From contig JAZRUJ010000028.1 in the NCBI GenBank assembly GCA_045652445.1, forward strand, positions 21,835 to 85,834: a DNA stretch of 64,000 nt, in the 5' to 3' direction. Positions within the stretch are counted from its first letter, which is position 1, and every line of letters begins with the position of its first letter. Both the position numbers and the translations under genes were made by a program. The DNA is from RGIG995 sp045652445 (GTDB lineage Bacteria > Bacillota > Clostridia > Oscillospirales > UBA644). Below, piece by piece: positions 58,164 through 64,000 of this stretch. The notes below the pieces were generated by a model. It had not been told where the DNA came from and ran no database searches. It was given only the letters and a program-made list of their open reading frames with translations.

Positions 58164-59828
58164 TTAACCTTCGGGATAAAAGTTTGCTTTGGTTACCGTC
58201 AAAGTTTTCGCATTAATTCCGGATAAGGTAAACGTAACCGTATCCCCCGCTGCAAGGAAAGGCAGGTCTTCCGACAAGGTGATATCCGCCGTAATAACGC
58301 TTCCGTCATCAAGCATGATATAATACTTACTATTGCCGTTAACCACCGCAGTAACTACCGAAAGCACCACGGCACTTTGGGTCTCGTTCGAAGCAGAATC
58401 TCCGGGAAGCAGTTGCCCGTCTGCGGTAAGTTTTTTCAAGTAGTCTTCCCGAGCGGCGTCCACCGACGTACCGGTTCCTACAATTTGATATTGCTGAACG
58501 TCTACAAAGGCGTACATTTTCACAAGCCCCGCAGAATCTTTCAAAGACATAAAATAGGTGGGACGATTTCCTACGTTGAGAAGCAGAGGGAACGTAGCTT
58601 CGTAGGAAAGATGCTGCACCTGACCTTCCGCAGAATCCATAGCAGAAAATTCCTCTGCACCGGGAACGGCATAATAGCGAGTTTCTTTCGTCCGCAAGTT
58701 AACCAAAACAAAGCCTACGTTGGACTCGTCGCTGACAACCGACGTCATACCGGTATAAAGCCAAACGTCATCGTTTAGAGCAATATAATTGTACCCTTCC
58801 GTGGGAGTAAGAACACCCTTTTGTCCAAAGATGGAATTCCAGAAACCGGAACGGTATTTTCCGTTATAAATCAATTGTTCCAGCACCAATTCCGAATCGT
58901 AAACCTGGTCAATCCATGTGGGGGCATCTTGTACGTCATAGTAAGAACATTCCCCGGTTACAGCATTAACCAAAACCACACCGCCGATATCTTTGCCCGA
59001 CCAGAAACCAATTCGATATTTTACGGTAGAGGCAACCCAATAGGGAGCTCCGTTATCGTCAATTTCAAAAGAAACGTCGGCAAAAATCTTGGAGGGATAG
59101 CTAAACCGCAAATACCGGTGGATGTTTCTCATAAAGTATTCACTTTTCGAATAGCGAATTCCCTCTTCCAAACGAACCAAGGTTACATCTTGCGTGGTCA
59201 TATCCACCCGAAGATATCCGGGAATCCCCTCGGACTGATTATACAGCCACTTAACAGCGTCACCGTATTTCAGGGGTGTGACACGAACGGGGGAATCTTT
59301 ATAATTAATTTGGGTATAGTCGGAAGCAATTTCAAACTGGGAAACAAGATCGCTCATTTCTCCTAATTTCCGTTTCCCCAACGCCATAGACGAATCCCGA
59401 TCTACCACAGGAATTTGGGACATGCTCAATTCCGCTACGTCTTGGGAAAAGTTCCCGTCTTGAACCGTAATTAAGTCTTTATAACGGGTGGCATTGAACA
59501 GTTCCAGACCGATCAGGTTGAAAATACCGGAAAAGACAATCATGGTGGCAAAAGCACCGAGTATAATCAACACCGGGATTCCCAGGGATTTCATGGCTTT
59601 TTTCAACGAGGGGAAAAAGCGGATGTTTTGTACATCTTTAAAATTTCTAAAGAAAGAAATTAGAGCACCGGTAAAATTCACCGCAACCACAATCAGCAAC
59701 GACCAAAATAAGAAGGTCCAGAACTCACCGCTCCGTAAATTGATGGCAGGTAAGGAAAACCAGAACATCAAAAAGATAAGAACGGCGGAAATGAACCCGC
59801 GAATCAACGCAGGAAATGCTTTTTTCAT
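58164..59828 (-). CDS. large conserved membrane protein of unknown function
   Basis: A 554-residue protein. Three N-terminal membrane helices (about 8-30, 38-62 and 85-110) are followed by a long, probably extracytoplasmic beta-rich region. Distinctive segments include D-V-S-F-E-I-D-D-N-G-A-P-Y-W-V, G-G-V-V-L-V-N-A-V-T-G-E, G-Y-N-Y-I-A-L-N-D-D-V-W-L-Y-T-G and S-A-E-G-Q-V-Q-H. I recall similar proteins across Clostridia without a function. The repeated V-L-V-N/T-G-E and Y-Y-x-V phrases hint at PepSY-like internal duplication, which is my inference. The ATG at 59828 follows AAAGGAG. Confidence 0.7.
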   Translation of the reverse strand: MKKAFPALIRGFISAVLIFLMFWFSLPAINLRSGEFWTFLFWSLLIVVAVNFTGALISFFRNFKDVQNIRFFPSLKKAMKSLGIPVLIILGAFATMIVFSGIFNLIGLELFNATRYKDLITVQDGNFSQDVAELSMSQIPVVDRDSSMALGKRKLGEMSDLVSQFEIASDYTQINYKDSPVRVTPLKYGDAVKWLYNQSEGIPGYLRVDMTTQDVTLVRLEEGIRYSKSEYFMRNIHRYLRFSYPSKIFADVSFEIDDNGAPYWVASTVKYRIGFWSGKDIGGVVLVNAVTGECSYYDVQDAPTWIDQVYDSELVLEQLIYNGKYRSGFWNSIFGQKGVLTPTEGYNYIALNDDVWLYTGMTSVVSDESNVGFVLVNLRTKETRYYAVPGAEEFSAMDSAEGQVQHLSYEATFPLLLNVGNRPTYFMSLKDSAGLVKMYAFVDVQQYQIVGTGTSVDAAREDYLKKLTADGQLLPGDSASNETQSAVVLSVVTAVVNGNSKYYIMLDDGSVITADITLSEDLPFLAAGDTVTFTLSGINAKTLTVTKANFYPEG

Positions 59829-60030
59829 AACCAAACAACTCCTTTACTCTCCCAATACAGAAAATGAATTTTCTGTGGGGATCTATTTACAGTATAACGA
59901 AATAAAGTGGATATTTGTTGTTTTAAATTTAAACAAATCATTAAATTTTTACCAAAATCCCCTATTTTATTCTTTTATCGAAGAATTTTGGCAGAAAACA
60001 GAACAAAATCTTTCAATTTTCCAACGATAA

Positions 60031-60059
60031 TTGACATATAACGAAAAATAATGTATAAT
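60031..60059 (+). promoter_or_regulatory. consensus promoter of the Sel1-repeat/LTA synthase-like unit
   Basis: TTGACA at 60031-60036, 17 bases, TATAAT at 60054-60059. Confidence 0.85.
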
Positions 60060-60090
60060 AGTGCATATTATGAAAGAAAAGGGCCGGCGT

Positions 60091-60666
60091 ATGGAAGAAA
60101 TCCAGACTCTGTTTGACGCGGGGGATTCGGAAGAATTGGTTCGATTGGGGACCGACCTGTTCCGCCGGGGAGAAGAAGAAAAAGCCTTTGAGTGTTATCG
60201 ACTCGCCTGTAAACTGGGCAATGTAATTGCCATGGGAAATTTGGGATTCTGTTACCAAAATGGCAGAGGCGTAAAAGCCGATAACCGTTTGGCTGCCTAT
60301 TGTTTTGAAAGGGCAAGTGAATTGGACGACCCGGGCAGCATGCTGAAACTGGGAGATTTTTATTTCCACGGAAAAGGTGGACTTGCAAAAGATCAGACCA
60401 AAGCGGTAGGATATTTTCTGCGAGCCTACGAAATTACCGCAGCATCTTCCGAACCGGACGACCGACTTTTGGCACAATTATGTTACCGGCTTGGAATCTG
60501 TAAAAAGGACGGGCTTGGAACAGAACAAAGTTTTGAAGATGCTTATGAATTTTTTCAGGCAACGGCGGAGGCGGTTGCCGTAGACGCAGAATACGGAGAT
60601 TTACAGGCAGAGAATCTTTTACGAAAAGCCGAACAAGGAATGTCCGAATGCGAAGTGCATTTTTAA
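60091..60666 (+). CDS. Sel1-like (TPR-type) repeat protein
   Basis: A 191-residue helical repeat protein. At least three Sel1-type units are visible, with A-M-G-N-L-G-F-C-Y-Q-N-G-R-G-V and S-M-L-K-L-G-D-F-Y-F-H-G-K-G-G, and a last one with C-Y-R-L-G-I-C-K-K-D-G-L-G-T. Such proteins mediate protein interactions. No signal peptide is seen, so it is cytosolic. I chose the ATG at 60091, 9 bases after AAAAGGG. The earlier GTG 60061 and ATG 60070 fall at or next to the predicted transcription start. It precedes an LTA-synthase-like gene by 26 bases. Confidence 0.82.
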   Translation: MEEIQTLFDAGDSEELVRLGTDLFRRGEEEKAFECYRLACKLGNVIAMGNLGFCYQNGRGVKADNRLAAYCFERASELDDPGSMLKLGDFYFHGKGGLAKDQTKAVGYFLRAYEITAASSEPDDRLLAQLCYRLGICKKDGLGTEQSFEDAYEFFQATAEAVAVDAEYGDLQAENLLRKAEQGMSECEVHF

Positions 60667-60692
60667 GAAAAGAAAGGAACAAAACACACAGT

Positions 60693-62246
60693 ATGAGTAA
60701 GAAAAAGGATCTCAGTATTATCTGGTGGATTGGAAGCGGCGTATTGATTACCCTTGCGTACTTATTGCTCTTTGCCGCCATTTGGTTTACCCGGAGTTTT
60801 GGAAAAGACGTGGGGTTTGACGCCGTATTGTTCACCCTTCTGTCCGATCTGAACGGAGTTGGGACTGCAGCCGTGTGGGAAGCCGTGTTACGGGTATTTT
60901 TGCCCACAATTCTTGCCTCCGGTGCAACCTTTTCGGTCCTTATGTACGTGCCAAAAATTTTGATTCATGAAATTTTGAAGAAAAGTTTATTTTCTTTCCT
61001 CCACCGCGTTGTAGCATTGGGCATTGCAGTAGTATTAATGGTATCTTTGACCTTATATTCCGCCCATAAAGCGGGATTAGATACCTATATTGCCGCCCGT
61101 ATGGATCAAACCACCGTATTTGAAGACAATTACGTAGATCCCAATTCGGTTCAGATCACATTCCCCGAAGAAAAGAGAAACTTGATTTACATTTACCTGG
61201 AATCCATGGAAACCGCCTATATGTCTGTGGAAGAAGGAGGTTCTGCTCCGGTAAACTATATTCCCGAGCTGACCAAATTAGCAGAAAACAACCTGAATTT
61301 CTCTCACTCGCAAGGCGTGGGGGGAGGAAGAACCACCATTGGATCCACTTGGACGATCGCCGCAATGATCTCCCAAACCTCGGGATTGCCCCTGTGTCTG
61401 CCCAACGGAATTTGGAACAACGGGCTGAATAACTATTCCCAAGTTTTGCCTGGAGTCACGTCTTTGACAAACATCTTGAAGGCGAACGGCTATGATCAAA
61501 CCTTAATGGTTGGCTCCGACGCAAGCTTCGGTGGACGAAAAGAATACTTTACCCAGCACGGCATGGATCACGTATACGATCTGTATACTGCCCGGGAAGA
61601 AGGAGTTATTCCCTCCAACTATTGGAACAATTTCTGGGGATATGAAGATCTGTATTTGTTCCAATATGCAAAACAAAAACTGACTGAAATTGCACAACAG
61701 GACGAACCCTTTTCCTTTACAATGCTCACGGTAGACACCCATCACCCCGATGGATACAAATGTGTCAACTGCGGAGAGGAATACGGTGACTTCTTTGAAG
61801 AAACCGAACCAGGGAACCATCAGTTTGCCAACGTTATTTCCTGCTCCAGCAAGATGGTAAACGAATTCGTGGAATGGATTCAAAAACAAGACTTTTACGA
61901 AAATACCACCATCATTATTACCGGGGATCATTTGAGCATGAACAACTACTTCCACAACGCTCATACTTCCTCGGATTACATCCGCAGAGTTTACAACTGT
62001 ATCATTAATAGCCCCGTAGAACCGGTTCAGGCGAAAGAACGGAACTTTACCACCTTGGACATGTTCCCCACCACCCTTGCAGCCATCGGTTGTGAAATCG
62101 AAGGAAACCGCCTGGGATTAGGAACGAATCTGTTCTCCGACAAAGAAACCTTATATGAAGAATTGGGCTACAGTTATCTGTGTGACGAAATTAACAAAGT
62201 ATCCACGTTCTATCAAAACAAATTTCTTTTTGGGAAAAAAGACTAA
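60693..62246 (+). CDS. LTA synthase family (sulfatase-fold) phosphoglycerol transferase
   Basis: A 517-residue membrane enzyme. Three membrane helices (about 9-32, 70-95 and 110-135) are visible, fewer than the five of typical LtaS. The extracellular alkaline-phosphatase-fold domain has metal E in Y-L-E-S-M-E, nucleophile T in G-R-T-T-I-G-S-T-W, the F-S-F-T-M-L-T-V-D-T-H-H-P-D-G strand and I-I-I-T-G-D-H. Family members transfer glycerol phosphate to lipids or glycans (lipoteichoic acid, membrane glucans). The ATG at 60693 has AAAGGAAC at a wide spacing. It shares a transcript with the Sel1 gene. Confidence 0.88.
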   Translation: MSKKKDLSIIWWIGSGVLITLAYLLLFAAIWFTRSFGKDVGFDAVLFTLLSDLNGVGTAAVWEAVLRVFLPTILASGATFSVLMYVPKILIHEILKKSLFSFLHRVVALGIAVVLMVSLTLYSAHKAGLDTYIAARMDQTTVFEDNYVDPNSVQITFPEEKRNLIYIYLESMETAYMSVEEGGSAPVNYIPELTKLAENNLNFSHSQGVGGGRTTIGSTWTIAAMISQTSGLPLCLPNGIWNNGLNNYSQVLPGVTSLTNILKANGYDQTLMVGSDASFGGRKEYFTQHGMDHVYDLYTAREEGVIPSNYWNNFWGYEDLYLFQYAKQKLTEIAQQDEPFSFTMLTVDTHHPDGYKCVNCGEEYGDFFEETEPGNHQFANVISCSSKMVNEFVEWIQKQDFYENTTIIITGDHLSMNNYFHNAHTSSDYIRRVYNCIINSPVEPVQAKERNFTTLDMFPTTLAAIGCEIEGNRLGLGTNLFSDKETLYEELGYSYLCDEINKVSTFYQNKFLFGKKD

Positions 62247-62248
62247 TA

Positions 62249-62284
62249 AAAAGATGCTCCTCAGCCGAGGAGCATCTTTTCGTT
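62249..62284. terminator. bidirectional terminator after the LTA synthase-like gene
   Basis: AAAAGATGCTCCTC / GAGGAGCATCTTTT with loop AGCC. The 3' end of the convergent fusion gene reaches into the stem. Confidence 0.88.
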
Positions 62285-64000
62285 TAATCGTTTTTTAATT
62301 TGCATCAGGACTTTCTTTTTATCCGACGTCCACGAAGGGGCAATGAAAAGATCGGCAGGAGGATCTCCCGTAAGGCGATGAACAACGATTGATTCCGGCA
62401 AGAAAGAAAGGGCATCACAAACCAAAGAAACGTACTGGTCTTGCGTCAATAAGGGAAAAGGTGATTGAAGATATTCTTCCCCTAAAACCGAGCCTTTTAG
62501 GACTTGGAGCATCTGGAATTTGATTCCGTCAGTGTATTGAGATACATATTCCACCGAACGCAGCATATCCTCCCGATTTTCCCCGGGAAGTCCGAAAATC
62601 AAATGGGTAATTACGGAGATATTTCGCTCCCGCAAAGATCGGACTGCACTTTCGTAAACAGAGTTTTCATACCCGCGGTTCAACCGGGCGGCGGTGGTTT
62701 CCTTGGAGGTCTGCAATCCGAGCTCCACCCACAGAGGCTTTTTCCGGTTACATTCCTCCAACAAGTCCAAAACATCGTCGGGAAGGCAATCGGGACGGGT
62801 GGCGATGGACAAAACCGCAACCTCCGGATCATTCAAGGCAGCCTCAAAGATACTCCGCAATCGTGCTACCGGTGCGTAAGTGTTGGTAAACGCCTGAAAA
62901 TAGGCAATATAGCGGCAATTCTTCCACTTTCGGGAAAGAAGGCGTTTCCCGTTCTCCAACTGTTTTTCAATAGTTTCCTGGGGCGACTGGGCAAATTCGC
63001 CACTTCCCCCGGCGGAGCAAAACGAACAACCCCGGCCTCCATTTTGACGATTGGGACAGGACAGTCCGGCGTTCAGGGAGATTTTTACCAATTTTTCCCC
63101 AAAAGTCTCCCGCACGTAACGATCCAAAGATCGGTAAACTTCCCGGGGGAACATGGTGGTAACCACCCCTTGCATATCGGGAGCAAGAGGGGCTTTGACA
63201 GTTATTTTCTTTCCGGTAACGGGCTGATAAAACGTTAATTGAGAACAATGAAGTCCGTGACGGTTTAAAACACCGTCATGCTCATTCCCGTACAAAAAAT
63301 CAGAAACCATGGGATAACCGATATGGGACAAATGCAATCGAATTTGATGGGTTCGCCCCGTATGGGGAATTATCCGAAGCAGAGAAAGAGATTCGTTTTC
63401 TTTTTCCGAAAAATATTCGGTCAGAGACGGTTTTCCCAATTCGTGAATTTGCCGTTTTACCGTGGCTTCCGGGGGATTGTAAATGGGGGCGTCAATTTTC
63501 CCATACATGGGAGGTCTGCCGTGAACAATGGCATAGTATTCTTTTGACAAAAGACCGTCCTTCAACTGACAGCGAAGGCGATCGTGGGCGTAAGAATTTT
63601 TTGCAAACAAGACCGCTCCGGAGGTGTTCGCATCCAGGCGAAGGACACATCGGGAAACGAAGGTCTCCCCTTTTTGATGATAATAATGAGTAATTCCGTT
63701 GGCAAGGGTATCGTTCCAATGCCCCTTGGAAGGATGAACCGGCAAAAACGGAGGCTTGTTTAAGACCAGAAGATCGGAATCTTCATAAAGAATATCCAAC
63801 GTCATGGGCGTTTCTTCCAGGCCGGAATCGGCACCGTCGTCTCCCACGGACAACACCACCCGGTCTCCTGGGGAAAGAAGTTGGTTGACCGGTGCGGAAA
63901 TCCCGTTAACGGTAATACCGCTTTCCCGCTGTTTTAAGGTAATAAGAAGCGAAGCGGACAGATGCCACGTTGCCCGCAAAAAATCTTTTAATTTCCGCCC
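62261..64000 (-). CDS. RluA pseudouridine synthase fused to TIGR01212 (YhcC-type) radical SAM domain (5' end outside window)
   Basis: The frame is open to the window end, and 579 residues are visible. Visible residues 1-60 are an S4-like RNA-binding segment (G-I-T-V-N-G). The pseudouridine synthase domain (about 65-285) has catalytic D in R-L-D-A-N-T-S-G and R-T-H-Q-I-R-L-H-L-S-H-I-G-Y-P. Without a stop it runs into a radical SAM domain (about 295-579) with C-P-N-R-Q-N-G-G-R-G-C-S-F-C, the spaced cluster cysteines typical of TIGR01212, and V-E-L-G-L-Q-T-S. The first would make pseudouridine in rRNA or tRNA. The second family's reaction is unknown to me. The fusion suggests two modifications of one RNA. 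Confidence 0.88.
   Translation of the reverse strand, partial: GRKLKDFLRATWHLSASLLITLKQRESGITVNGISAPVNQLLSPGDRVVLSVGDDGADSGLEETPMTLDILYEDSDLLVLNKPPFLPVHPSKGHWNDTLANGITHYYHQKGETFVSRCVLRLDANTSGAVLFAKNSYAHDRLRCQLKDGLLSKEYYAIVHGRPPMYGKIDAPIYNPPEATVKRQIHELGKPSLTEYFSEKENESLSLLRIIPHTGRTHQIRLHLSHIGYPMVSDFLYGNEHDGVLNRHGLHCSQLTFYQPVTGKKITVKAPLAPDMQGVVTTMFPREVYRSLDRYVRETFGEKLVKISLNAGLSCPNRQNGGRGCSFCSAGGSGEFAQSPQETIEKQLENGKRLLSRKWKNCRYIAYFQAFTNTYAPVARLRSIFEAALNDPEVAVLSIATRPDCLPDDVLDLLEECNRKKPLWVELGLQTSKETTAARLNRGYENSVYESAVRSLRERNISVITHLIFGLPGENREDMLRSVEYVSQYTDGIKFQMLQVLKGSVLGEEYLQSPFPLLTQDQYVSLVCDALSFLPESIVVHRLTGDPPADLFIAPSWTSDKKKVLMQIKKRLNEKMLLG

Overview
The window reads as chromosome of an anaerobic, fermentative, spore-forming Clostridia-type bacterium; an Oscillospiraceae-like lineage is my inference. 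The grounds are sporulation and germination genes (spmA, spmB, spoIIR, a PdaA-type deacetylase), anaerobic enzymes (pyruvate formate-lyase and its activase, AdhE, a PduL-type phosphotransacylase, GTP-type PEP carboxykinase), strong Shine-Dalgarno sites, consensus TTGACA-17-TATAAT promoters and many intrinsic terminators shared between convergent genes. There is no rRNA, CRISPR array, prophage or intact insertion sequence. Two tRNA genes are present: Arg-CCU and Asn-GUU.

Layout. 0-4.3 kb: end of a membrane-anchored protein, galE, a cytidylate-kinase-like gene, tRNA-Arg, and an ECF sigma/anti-sigma/membrane-protein operon. 4.4-10.4 kb: xpt behind an attenuator-like leader, followed by a BMP-type nucleoside ABC transporter. 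10.4-13.4 kb: spmAB, a polysaccharide deacetylase and a PiT phosphate transporter. 13.5-17.1 kb: tRNA-Asn, then pflB-pflA behind a ZTP (pfl-motif) riboswitch with an overlapping terminator. 17.1-24.5 kb: gpsA divergent from a DeoR regulator, a MATE exporter, a two-component system, a Cys/Asp-rich small membrane protein and a WYL regulator. 24.5-30.6 kb: a candidate small RNA, an ECF-transporter S component with tldD/tldE, and a CofE-like ligase with a GMP synthase that lacks its glutaminase domain.

30.8-37.2 kb is an accessory island. A PocR/AraC regulator with an apparently leaderless promoter faces six tightly coupled genes: M24 peptidase-like protein, DapA/NAL-type aldolase, zinc alcohol dehydrogenase, enolase-superfamily dehydratase, PIG-L deacetylase and aldose-epimerase-like protein. 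They use GAG far more than the surrounding genes and are bracketed by imperfect direct repeats. I infer a non-phosphorylative oxidative pathway for an N-acylated sugar or sugar acid. This is the best candidate in the window for an undescribed system.

37.4-64 kb: a LysR regulator; a decayed or truncated Rex DNA-binding domain directly ahead of adhE; a small kinase-like gene; an aldo/keto reductase and an ICMT-like methyltransferase; an acyltransferase with GtrA; spoIIR; pckA; ligA; pduL-nifS-nifU-mnmA; a DUF368 protein; pyrR-uraA behind an attenuator; a large conserved membrane protein; a Sel1-repeat protein with an LTA-synthase-like protein; and, running off the end, an RluA pseudouridine synthase fused in frame to a TIGR01212-type radical SAM domain. 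PflBA, PduL and AdhE together describe mixed-acid fermentation of pyruvate to formate, acetyl phosphate and ethanol. Purine and pyrimidine salvage (xpt, nucleoside ABC, GMP synthase, pyrR, uraA) recurs through the window.
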